Source: CADCVW01 sp035644935 (GTDB lineage: Bacteria > Pseudomonadota > Alphaproteobacteria > Sphingomonadales > Sphingomonadaceae). From it: a DNA stretch of 7,755 bases. Below the pieces are notes generated by a model that made no database searches, was not told the DNA's origin, and was given only the letters and a program-made list of their open reading frames with translations. Positions 1 to 6,427 of this stretch are shown here, one piece after another (the stretch's first letter is position 1; each line of letters begins with the position of its first letter). The position numbers and the translations under genes are program-made. Where the stretch lies: assembly GCA_035644935.1 (NCBI GenBank), contig DASQNO010000089.1:1-7755 (forward strand), given 5' to 3'.

Positions 1-1
1 C

Positions 2-364
2 TACGCCGACACCGCCCGGCGCGATCTCCGCGCGCTGACTGGCGCGCGCCCGCGGGCCAGCACGCGCGCCGGCGACATCGTGTGCCGCCGGGGCGAGGCG
101 ACCGGATACAGCTGTTCGCAGGTGGAGTTGGTTGACTACGCGCCGCCGGGCGATCTGTGCGCGGGACCGTGTGAGCCGGTGTGGGTCACGTTGACCGGCC
201 CGTCGTGCCGAGGCGGCGACAGCGGCGGCCCGATCTTCATGGGCGACACCGCCTTCGGCATCACCAAGGGCGGCACGTACGGCCGCGGCGGCCGCTGCGC
301 GTTCTCCTTCTACATGTCGACCGACTACCTGCCCGATGGATGGACACTGTTGCGCGCGCGTTAG
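2..364 (+). CDS. S1 (chymotrypsin-like) serine protease, C-terminal fragment
   Basis: The open frame enters from the left edge, so the start and most of the protein are missing; 120 residues are visible. They hold the S1-family nucleophile motif CRGGDSGGP, with the catalytic Ser at fragment residue 74 (bases 221-223), followed by the usual strand with GITKGG. Six cysteines (28, 38, 53, 57, 69, 99) suggest disulfides and hence an exported enzyme. The segment VCRRGEATGYSCSQV resembles the matching part of streptogrisin/alpha-lytic-type bacterial proteases. The His and Asp of the triad would lie upstream, outside the window. The frame ends at TAG 362-364. A GTG at 80 is only an internal valine codon, since the frame and the fold both extend upstream. 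The gene points the same way as the sugar genes but sits 208 bases before the first of them, with no functional link visible. The family call is confident; substrate and export route cannot be judged. Confidence 0.8.
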   Translation, partial: YADTARRDLRALTGARPRASTRAGDIVCRRGEATGYSCSQVELVDYAPPGDLCAGPCEPVWVTLTGPSCRGGDSGGPIFMGDTAFGITKGGTYGRGGRCAFSFYMSTDYLPDGWTLLRAR

Positions 365-380
365 ATTTCACTAGTGCCGG

Positions 381-416
381 GACGATTATTGACGATAGCC
401 GCTGCTACCTAGGTAG
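381..416 (+). promoter_or_regulatory. Candidate promoter/operator cluster upstream of the sugar genes
   Basis: Two copies of GACGAT (381-386 and 391-396) are spaced exactly 10 bases apart, about one helical turn. They overlap TTGACG (389-394), a five-of-six match to a -35 box. Next comes a 12-base perfect palindrome, CTACCTAGGTAG (405-416), placed where a -10 box would fall, but no good -10 hexamer is present at 16-18 spacing. The cluster lies in the 208-base gap before the first aminotransferase. Regulatory function is an inference from position and symmetry only. Confidence 0.3.
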
Positions 417-516
417 GTCGGCCGAAGCTTCATCACTCGATCGCCCCCGCCCGTGGTTCGCGGTCAGGTGCGGTCGGCTTCGCCGGTTCGAAATCAGGGT
501 GCGCGGACGCGGTGCG

Positions 517-531
517 AAGCTCCTCGAGCTT
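517..531 (+). other. Small inverted repeat (possible hairpin) in the leader
   Basis: AAGCTC (517-522) and GAGCTT (526-531) can pair into a 6-bp stem with a 3-base loop, 41 bases before the GTG start of the first aminotransferase. There is no T-tract after it, so it is not an intrinsic terminator. It could be a leader hairpin or chance. Confidence 0.2.
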
Positions 532-561
532 GGCGGCTAAGTCGACTTTATAGATGCGAAT

Positions 562-565
562 GGAG
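562..565 (+). promoter_or_regulatory. Ribosome binding site that decides the GTG start
   Basis: GGAG lies 7 bases before GTG 573. The same frame stays open upstream to a possible start at 453, but only the GTG puts a ribosome site at proper distance and begins the protein at the conserved PFLDL segment. ATG 612 would cut that segment off. Confidence 0.6.
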
Positions 566-572
566 CCATCTC

Positions 573-1673
573 GTGACTGAGGTCCCCTTTCTTGACCTGC
601 GCGCAATCAACATGGAGCTGGAAGGCGAGCTTGGCGAAGCCGCGGCGCGGGTCGTCCAGAGCGGATGGTTCATCCTGGGCCGTGAAGTGGCGGCTTTCGA
701 GGAAGCCTACGCACGTTCTTGCGGTTCGCGGCATTGTGTCGGCGTGGCGAACGGGCTGGACGCCATCGTGCTTGCGCTGCGGGCGCTGGACGTTGGGCCT
801 GGATGCGAGGTCATCGTACCCTCCAACACCTATATTGCCACGTGGCTTGCGGTCAGCCATGTGGGCGCGACACCAATTCCCGTCGAGCCGTGCCTGTCGA
901 CGTACAATCTCGATCCGGCAAAGATCGAAGACGCGATCACGGAGCGCACCCGCGTAATCATCCCGGTCCATCTCTACGGGCAGCCGGCGGACCTTGATCC
1001 CATTCTCGACATCGCCCGACGTCGCGGTCTGGGGGTGATCGAGGATGGGGCCCAGGCGCATGGAGCTCGTTACAAAGGCGAACGGCTCGGCAAGCATGGC
1101 GATGCCGTCACCTGGAGCTTCTATCCCGGCAAGAACCTGGGAGCCTTGGGTGACGGGGGCGCGGTTACGACCGACGATCCGACGATCGCCGACCGGATCG
1201 CCGTGACGCGCAACTACGGATCGAAGAAGAAATACTACAACGACGTGATCGGCTACAATAGCCGGCTGGACGAGATGCAGGCCGCTTTTCTCCAGATCAA
1301 ACTTCAGCGGCTTGACGCGGGAAACTCGCGCAGGCGGGATATCGCGAATACATATACAAGCGCCCTGCAAGGTTGCGGCCTGGTCTTACCCGAAGTGCCG
1401 GAATGGGCCGACCCGGTGTGGCATCTATACGTCGTCCGGCATCGGGGACGCGATGAGCTGGCGGCTCGATTGAAGGCGCTGGGCGTCAACACAATGATCC
1501 ATTACCCCGTTCCTCCGCATCTGCAGCCCGCTTATGCCGCGCTCGGCAAGCCACAAGGCAGCTTTCCTATCAGCGAGAAGATCCACGATGAAGTGCTGAG
1601 CCTGCCCATCGGCCCGACGATGACCGATGGCGAGGTCGAGCGCGTCATCGAGGCGGTTCGACGCTGCGCCTGA
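573..1673 (+). CDS. DegT/DnrJ/EryC1/StrS sugar aminotransferase, FdtB/QdtB-like
   Basis: A PLP-dependent enzyme of 366 residues, the usual length for the family, that puts an amino group on a keto sugar nucleotide in the cytoplasm. Visible motifs are the N-terminal VPFLDL, GWFILG (31-36), VANGLDA (58-64), PSNTYIA (83-89), PVHLYGQ (131-137), IEDGAQAHGA (156-165) with Asp158 for the PLP ring nitrogen, and SFYPGKNLGALGDGGA (182-197) with Lys187 as the Schiff-base lysine; NSRLDE is at 229-234. This motif set most resembles FdtB and QdtB, which aminate C3 of dTDP-3-keto-6-deoxyhexoses with glutamate as amino donor. WbpE-type C3 aminotransferases share the layout but differ around the lysine. The 3,4-ketoisomerase and RmlA/RmlB that an FdtB needs are not in the window, so the exact substrate is open. 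It is the first of three same-strand sugar genes, with 128 bases to the next. Family certain, subfamily probable. Confidence 0.9.
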   Translation: MTEVPFLDLRAINMELEGELGEAAARVVQSGWFILGREVAAFEEAYARSCGSRHCVGVANGLDAIVLALRALDVGPGCEVIVPSNTYIATWLAVSHVGATPIPVEPCLSTYNLDPAKIEDAITERTRVIIPVHLYGQPADLDPILDIARRRGLGVIEDGAQAHGARYKGERLGKHGDAVTWSFYPGKNLGALGDGGAVTTDDPTIADRIAVTRNYGSKKKYYNDVIGYNSRLDEMQAAFLQIKLQRLDAGNSRRRDIANTYTSALQGCGLVLPEVPEWADPVWHLYVVRHRGRDELAARLKALGVNTMIHYPVPPHLQPAYAALGKPQGSFPISEKIHDEVLSLPIGPTMTDGEVERVIEAVRRCA

Positions 1674-1801
1674 TCGCCGCAAAGGCGAATGGCAGTCCGT
1701 ACGAATGCCCCCTATACGCTGCCTCGAAAGGCGTCGGCGGTCGCTCAAACAGGGCCGGGGCGGGCCGTTCGCGGCATGAATCGTTCGCAAAGGTTTGGAT
1801 T

Positions 1802-3007
1802 ATGATGATGAGTGCGTCGGCAATGCAGGAGGAAGCACCTTCGTTGGCCTATGCCGCCAGCGAGGCTTGGCCGTTCTTCGGCGAAGACGAGATCGCCGCC
1901 GTTCAGGAAACCTTGCGTTCGGGCAAGGTCAACCAGTGGGCAGGCACCAAGGTGCGGGCTTTCGAAGAGGCCTATGCCAGGTATGTCGGGAGTGGACGGG
2001 CCATCGCGCTGGCCAACGGCTCGCTGGCCCTCGAACTTGCGCTTCGCGCCTTCGGCATCGGTCCGGGCGACGAAGTGATCGTAACCCCACGAACGTTCGT
2101 GGCGTCGGCGTTCTGCGCTATGCTGGTCGGGGCGACGCCGGTTTTCGCCGACGTGGACCGCGCAAGCGGGAACGTCACGCCCGAAACGATCGCGGCGGTG
2201 ATCACGTCGCGGACCAAGGCCGTCATCCCCGTTCACCTCGCCGGCTGGCCGGCCGACATGCCCGGCATCATGGCGCTGGCGCGCGAACACGGCCTACGCG
2301 TTATCGAGGATTGCGCCCAGGCGCACGGCGCGGAGATCGGCGGGCGGCCGGTTGGAAGCTTCGGCGACGCCGCGGCATTCTCATTCTGCCAGGACAAGAT
2401 CATATCCACCGGCGGCGAGGGAGGGATGCTTTTGCTACAGGACGACGATGCCTATGATTGGGCGTGGTCGTTCAAGGATCACGGCAAGGATCGGGAGCGG
2501 GCGATGGCGCCTCAGGCTCGGCCGGGGTTCCGCTGGCTGCACGACAGCGTCGGAACGAACTGGCGGATGACCGAGATCTCCGCGATCATTGGCCTCCTGC
2601 AACTGGGCAAACTCGATCACTGGCGCGCGCTGCGCACCCGCAACGCCGGCATCTGGTCGGATGCGCTGGCCGCCGTCCCGGGGCTGCGGGTGCCGCTCCC
2701 GCCCGCCGCATCGACAGGCGCGTTCTACAAATTCTATGCTTATGTGGACGGACAGGACCATCTGGAACATCGCCGCGATGCCGTACTGGCGGAGATCGCT
2801 CGGCTGGGGCTCAAGGGGCTCTCGGGCTCCTGTTCGGAGGTCTACAAGGAGGCCGCTTTCCGGCACCTGCATGCAGTCGTTCTGCCCGTGGCGAAGGAAC
2901 TGGGGCAGGCCAGCTTGATGTTCGAGGTCCATCCGACACTTGAGGCGCACCGGTTGCGCGATCGGGCAGCCGCGGTCGCGCAGGTGACAGCGCGCGCTCT
3001 CGCCTAG
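1802..3007 (+). CDS. DegT/DnrJ/EryC1/StrS aminotransferase, second and divergent
   Basis: A PLP aminotransferase of 401 residues, of the fold that makes amino sugars for surface polysaccharides. Visible are ANGSLALELAL (71-81), TPRTFVASA (95-103), PVHLAGWPADM (143-153), VIEDCAQAHGA (167-177) with Asp170, and FSFCQDKIISTGGEGG (193-208) with Lys199 as the likely PLP lysine. FKDHGK (224-229) and the block GFRWLHDSVGTNWRMTE (242-258) are also typical of one DegT subgroup. The motifs around the lysine differ clearly from the preceding gene, so this is not a recent duplicate. AAAGG (1789-1793) lies 8 bases before the first of three consecutive ATG codons; starting at any of them changes only two residues. 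I know this subgroup from polysaccharide loci but not a proven substrate. With a 4,6-dehydratase nearby, a 4-keto-6-deoxy-HexNAc is a reasonable guess, giving a 4-amino sugar. It is followed after 92 bases by the epimerase gene. Confidence 0.9.
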   Translation: MMMSASAMQEEAPSLAYAASEAWPFFGEDEIAAVQETLRSGKVNQWAGTKVRAFEEAYARYVGSGRAIALANGSLALELALRAFGIGPGDEVIVTPRTFVASAFCAMLVGATPVFADVDRASGNVTPETIAAVITSRTKAVIPVHLAGWPADMPGIMALAREHGLRVIEDCAQAHGAEIGGRPVGSFGDAAAFSFCQDKIISTGGEGGMLLLQDDDAYDWAWSFKDHGKDRERAMAPQARPGFRWLHDSVGTNWRMTEISAIIGLLQLGKLDHWRALRTRNAGIWSDALAAVPGLRVPLPPAASTGAFYKFYAYVDGQDHLEHRRDAVLAEIARLGLKGLSGSCSEVYKEAAFRHLHAVVLPVAKELGQASLMFEVHPTLEAHRLRDRAAAVAQVTARALA

Positions 3008-3099
3008 CGCCTACGTCTCCTCCCCGGCTCATCGGGCCCGCCGTCGGCCGAAACGCACACTGCGCCGTCCTTTCGAGCATCAGCAACAGGTTTCACCAA

Positions 3100-4188
3100 A
3101 TGAGTAACCGCATCCACCTCGTCGTGGCCGCCCGTCCCAACTTCATGAAGGTCGCGCCGTTGTGGCATGCGCTGACCGCCGCCGACGGTTTCACGCCGGT
3201 GCTGGTGCATTCGGGGCAGCATTACGACGCCAACATGTCGGACGCGATTCTTGACGATCTGCGCATGCCGGCGCCCGACCATCATCTTGGCGTCGGATCG
3301 GGCAGCCATGCCGAACAAACCGGACGCGTCATGATGGCCTACGAAGCGGTGGCAACTGCCGACCGTCCCGACTGGCTGGTGGTCGTGGGCGACGTCAACA
3401 CCACGGTGGCGTGCGCGATGGTGGCCACCAAGTGCGGCTTTCCCGTGGCCCATCTGGAAGCGGGGCTCCGGTCGCGGGACCGGAGGATGCCGGAAGAGAT
3501 CAATCGGCTGATCACCGACGCCATCGCCGACGTGCTGTGGACTCCATCGCTCGACGCGGATGAAAACCTGCTGGCCGAAGGGGTGGCGCCCGAGCGCATC
3601 ACGCGCGTCGGCAACGTCATGATGGACAGTTTTGAACTGGTGAGGCCGGCGATCGAGGCGGCGAACCGCGGCGGCGCGCTGGGCCTGGCACCGGGCGGCT
3701 ACGGCGTTGTGACGCTGCACCGTCCGTCCAATGTCGATGTACCCGAACAGCTGGCGCGGCTCGTCGATGCGCTGATCGCAGTGCAGGAGCGGCTGCCGCT
3801 GGTCTTCCCGGTTCATCCCCGCACGTCGGTGCGGCTGGGCACCGATGGCCGGGCGCGGCTTGAAGGGGCGGGGGTGCGCCTCGTCGAACCGGAAAGCTAT
3901 GTCGGCTTCATGAGCTTGGTCACGGGCGCGGCGGCGGTGATCACCGACAGCGGCGGCGTGCAGGAGGAGACGACCTATCTCGGCATCCCCTGCCTGACCT
4001 TGCGCGAGAACACAGAGCGGCCGATCACCATCAGCGAGGGCACCAATCGCCTGGTGCGGGCGGAGACGCTAGTGAGCGAGCTTCAGGCGGCGATCGGAAC
4101 ACCAAGGAGCGAACGGCGTAAGCCTGACCTGTGGGATGGGAGAACGGCGGATCGGTGCGTTGCCGATCTGCTGCGTAGGTTGGGCTAG
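3100..4188 (+). CDS. wecB: Non-hydrolysing UDP-GlcNAc 2-epimerase (WecB-like)
   Basis: At 362 residues it has the normal length for the cytoplasmic family that inverts C2 of UDP-GlcNAc to UDP-ManNAc, or acts on related UDP-sugars. The GT-B-fold motifs run in order: ARPNFMKVAPL (11-21), SGQHYDANMSD (38-48), GDVNTT (97-102), HLEAGLRS (118-125), PEEINRLITD (131-140), TLHRPSN (205-211), HPRT (239-242) and TDSGGVQEE (282-290). Asp98, Glu120, Glu132 and His207 line up with the catalytic Asp95, Glu117, Glu131 and His213 of E. coli WecB. HRPSN replaces the HRRE seen in E. coli WecB, and GQHYDANMSD is close to WbpI, so the true substrate may be a modified UDP-GlcNAc (WbpI- or FnlC-type) rather than UDP-GlcNAc itself. 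The ATG has only a weak CAGG (3087-3090) nine bases before it. It is the last gene of the three-gene run. The symbol denotes the family only. Confidence 0.9.
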   Translation: MSNRIHLVVAARPNFMKVAPLWHALTAADGFTPVLVHSGQHYDANMSDAILDDLRMPAPDHHLGVGSGSHAEQTGRVMMAYEAVATADRPDWLVVVGDVNTTVACAMVATKCGFPVAHLEAGLRSRDRRMPEEINRLITDAIADVLWTPSLDADENLLAEGVAPERITRVGNVMMDSFELVRPAIEAANRGGALGLAPGGYGVVTLHRPSNVDVPEQLARLVDALIAVQERLPLVFPVHPRTSVRLGTDGRARLEGAGVRLVEPESYVGFMSLVTGAAAVITDSGGVQEETTYLGIPCLTLRENTERPITISEGTNRLVRAETLVSELQAAIGTPRSERRKPDLWDGRTADRCVADLLRRLG

Positions 4189-4222
4189 ACCGTCCGGAGG
4201 CGAGAAGCCGATGAGAGACGGT
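4189..4222 (+). terminator. Inverted repeat directly after the epimerase stop
   Basis: ACCGTC (4189-4194) and GACGGT (4217-4222) form a 6-bp stem that starts on the base after the TAG. Inside it GGC (4199-4201) and GCC (4207-4209) can form a smaller hairpin. There is no T-run right after the stem; the nearest T-tract is at 4261-4265. It could mark the end of the transcript or serve as a 3' stabiliser, but it is not a textbook intrinsic terminator. Confidence 0.3.
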
Positions 4223-4525
4223 GCGCCTGAATGAGGCCCGCGGACTTGCGCCCCAGCTTATTTTTGTGGGTACTACGGAGGCTATTCTGTTCTATAGGAG
4301 GCGGACGCTTCAAGAGTGAAGTGCCGGTGGTCACCCTGGGGAGGGGAGGGCTCCGATGGATCCGAACAGCTGCCGCTGCGCGAGCGCGGCTCGGGATCGG
4401 CAGGCTAAGAGGACAAAACTTTTGCATGTTGTTAATGCGTTGAGCGACGCTTCGGCTGCGAGTGCTTGCGACTGCGCGCGACGCCTTTCTCAAGAACGGC
4501 GCTCGTTCGCGCCGAGAGCTTTCTG
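4223..4525 (+). other. Non-coding leader before the dehydratase gene
   Basis: With the hairpin before it, this makes 337 bases without a convincing gene. It holds a T-tract at 4261-4265, a perfect AGGAGG (4296-4301) with no start codon at proper distance (nearest GTG at 4316, 14 bases away), and an AT-rich patch at 4413-4437 that stands out from the GC-rich flanks. A 70-codon frame (4231-4443) shows no recognisable motif and no ribosome site. A TTG at 4466 in frame with the dehydratase is disfavoured as its start. The region most likely holds the dehydratase gene's own promoter, but I cannot place -35 and -10 boxes with confidence. Confidence 0.5.
4414..4424 (+). promoter_or_regulatory. Inverted repeat CAAAA-C-TTTTG in an AT-rich patch
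   Basis: A perfect 5+1+5 inverted repeat sits in an AT-rich stretch about 100 bases before the dehydratase ATG. Symmetry and base composition fit a protein-binding site or promoter element. Nothing else in the sequence shows function. Confidence 0.25.
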
Positions 4526-6427
4526 ATGCCCTTTCTCAAACTTTCTGCGGATCTCGAGCCCAGGAGCAAGTTCGCCCTGTTGCTTGCATATGACTTCGTC
4601 GCGCTGCTGACCGCCCTGTGGGCGTCATTCTCGATTCGGCTTGGCGTGCTCTACTGGCCTGCCAACAAGCTGATCCTGATGCTCTGGATCGCCGCCGCGG
4701 CCACGGCGCTGGTCGCTTTTCAGCGGCTCGGCACGTATCGCATGATCATTCGATACCTCGACACAAGGGCAGGTCCGCGGATCGCAATGGGCGCCTTGGC
4801 CGCCGCCGCCATCTGGTTCGTAATCGCCTACCTATCCAAAATAGACATGCCGCGTTCGGTAGGGTTCATCTACTTTGGCCTGGTCTACCTGCTGCTTTAT
4901 TACTCGCGTGTTCTCGCCGCGGCGCTTCTTACGCGGCCCGAGGCGAAGTCGATGGTCGCTGCGTCCGTTCCGTCAGCCAACCCTATCCCCGTCGTCATTT
5001 ACGGCGCCAATGCCGCGGGCGTCAGCCTGGCGGCGTCGATCCTCCGTCAGTCCCGGTACAAGCTGCGCTTTTTCGTCGATGACAATCCGGAAATGGTCGG
5101 ACGCACCATTTTGGGTCATCGCATCCGCGCCACGAGCGAGCTTGCCGGTTGGGCGCAGGGCGGCGCGGTGCAGCAGGTGTTCCTTGCTCTACCCCAAGCG
5201 ACCCGAAACGAACGGATCGAAGCGGTGTCCTCCTTGTCAGGCTTGAACCTGAAGGTCCTGTCGGTCCCTTCCCACGACGAAATCCTGCGCGGCAAGTTCA
5301 CGCTCTCGGACGTCCGACCGCTGGACGTGAAGGATCTGCTCGAGCGCGACGTCGTACCGCCCGTTCCGCACCTCCTGAAAGGCGGGATCGAAGGCTGCAC
5401 GGTGCTGGTGACGGGGGCGGGCGGTTCCATTGGGTCCGAAATTTGCAGGCAGGTCCTGCGCTGCGCGCCCAAGCGACTCGTCCTGCTGGATCACTCCGAG
5501 TTCAACCTCTACCGGATCGAGAAGGAGCTGAACGCAGGTCTTGCCGACGATCAGGAGTCCCCGCGGCCCGAGATCGTCGCGGTTCTGGGCAGCATGGTCA
5601 ACGAGCTGCTGCTGACCCGCACCTTGGGGCGGTGGAGCGTGGACACCGTCTACCACGCGGCCGCGTACAAGCACGTGCCGCTGCTTGAAGACAACGAGAT
5701 CGTCGGCGTCGAGAACAACGTGCTGGGCACTAAGGCCTTGGCGGACGCCTGCGTCGCTCACGGCGTCAAGCGGTTCACGATGATCTCCACCGACAAAGCG
5801 GTGCGACCGACCAACGTCATGGGGTCGAGCAAGCGCGTTGCCGAGCTCTACATCCAGGCTTTGGCGCAGGAGCCGGGCGTCGACTGTCGTTTCGGAATCG
5901 TGCGATTCGGCAACGTCCTGGATTCGTCCGGATCGGTCGTTCAGCAGTTTCGCGCCCAGATCCTGGAGGGCGGCCCGATCACCGTCACGCATCCCGCCAT
6001 CACGCGTTTCTTCATGTCCATCCCGGAGGCCACCCAGCTCGTGCTGCAGGCCAGCTCAATGGCGCTTAAGGGAGAGGTCTTCGTGCTCGACATGGGCGAA
6101 CCGTTGCGGATCGTCGACCTCGCCCGCACGATGGTCGCGCTGTCCGGGCTGACGGAGCGGACGCCGGCAAACCCTTACGGCGACATCCAGATCACCTATG
6201 TCGGCCTGCGTCCGGGCGAGAAGCTGCACGAGGAATTGTTCGTAGGCGAGATGATCTCCGCGACCGAGCATCCGCAGATCAAGAAAGCCAACGAGCCCAC
6301 GGTCATGCTGCGCGATCTGCAGTGGAGCTTGCAACGTATTCATACGGCCGTGGCGGAGCTCGACGCCGCCGCGTTGCGCGTGATCCTAGGTGAACTTCTC
6401 GAACGAGACAGCCGCTGGGCAGCCTAG
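4526..6427 (+). CDS. capD: CapD/WbpM-type membrane nucleotide-sugar 4,6-dehydratase
   Basis: An inner-membrane enzyme of 633 residues, the usual length for the long WbpM/CapD/PglF group, which converts UDP-GlcNAc to UDP-4-keto-6-deoxy-HexNAc using bound NAD. Four hydrophobic segments lie at about 16-41, 47-66, 85-104 and 111-133. Next comes a first Rossmann-like domain with VVIYGANAAG (156-165) and FVDDNP (183-188), then the catalytic SDR domain with the nucleotide loop TGAGGSIGSE (296-305), STDKAVRPTN (421-430) and VMGSSKR (431-437). Met432 and Lys436 stand where most SDRs have Tyr and Lys, as is normal in WbpM. Later conserved blocks are RFGNVLDSSGS (460-470), RFFMSIPEA (494-502) and GLRPGEKLHEEL (560-571). 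The first of these has Asp465 where Gly is more usual. I chose ATG 4526 because GAGAG (4514-4518) lies 7 bases before it and the protein then begins like the family; TTG 4466 would add 20 unconserved residues. The product probably feeds an aminotransferase and the PglC-like transferase. The symbol denotes the family. Confidence 0.92.
   Translation: MPFLKLSADLEPRSKFALLLAYDFVALLTALWASFSIRLGVLYWPANKLILMLWIAAAATALVAFQRLGTYRMIIRYLDTRAGPRIAMGALAAAAIWFVIAYLSKIDMPRSVGFIYFGLVYLLLYYSRVLAAALLTRPEAKSMVAASVPSANPIPVVIYGANAAGVSLAASILRQSRYKLRFFVDDNPEMVGRTILGHRIRATSELAGWAQGGAVQQVFLALPQATRNERIEAVSSLSGLNLKVLSVPSHDEILRGKFTLSDVRPLDVKDLLERDVVPPVPHLLKGGIEGCTVLVTGAGGSIGSEICRQVLRCAPKRLVLLDHSEFNLYRIEKELNAGLADDQESPRPEIVAVLGSMVNELLLTRTLGRWSVDTVYHAAAYKHVPLLEDNEIVGVENNVLGTKALADACVAHGVKRFTMISTDKAVRPTNVMGSSKRVAELYIQALAQEPGVDCRFGIVRFGNVLDSSGSVVQQFRAQILEGGPITVTHPAITRFFMSIPEATQLVLQASSMALKGEVFVLDMGEPLRIVDLARTMVALSGLTERTPANPYGDIQITYVGLRPGEKLHEELFVGEMISATEHPQIKKANEPTVMLRDLQWSLQRIHTAVAELDAAALRVILGELLERDSRWAA
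6424..6427. other. Tail-to-tail overlap: two stop codons share CTAG
   Basis: The dehydratase ends with TAG at 6425-6427 and the minus-strand transferase ends with TAG at 6426-6424. The palindrome CTAG supplies both stops, so the convergent genes overlap by four bases and leave no room between them for a terminator. Confidence 0.9.

Noticed and set aside
549..554. TATAGA as a -10 box just before the first aminotransferase
   Set aside because: No -35-like hexamer at 16-18 bases; the best upstream TTGGCG is only 13 bases away.
537..1370. Long minus-strand open frame of 277 codons opposite the first aminotransferase
   Set aside because: It is antisense to a gene with a complete motif set, has no recognisable domain, and such frames are expected in GC-rich coding DNA.
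1674..1732. Small hairpins after the first aminotransferase (TCGCC/GGCGA and GCCT/AGGC)
   Set aside because: Stems are only 4-5 bp with no T-tract; they do not support a terminator, and the next gene continues on the same strand.
3004..3816. Minus-strand open frame of 270 codons opposite the epimerase
   Set aside because: Composition is rich in Arg, His and Gln as in a shadow frame, no motif is seen, and the plus strand carries a complete epimerase.
4316..4411. GTG micro-frame after the perfect AGGAGG
   Set aside because: Spacing of 14 bases from the Shine-Dalgarno is too long, and the 31-codon frame has no features.
4411..4425. Sigma-54-like GG/GC promoter pair
   Set aside because: The GG and GC are 11 bases apart instead of 10, and the flanking bases do not match TGGCAC / TTGCA well.
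4231..4443. Possible 70-residue gene in the leader of the dehydratase
   Set aside because: No ribosome site at proper distance, no recognisable motif, and arginine-rich composition typical of a chance frame.
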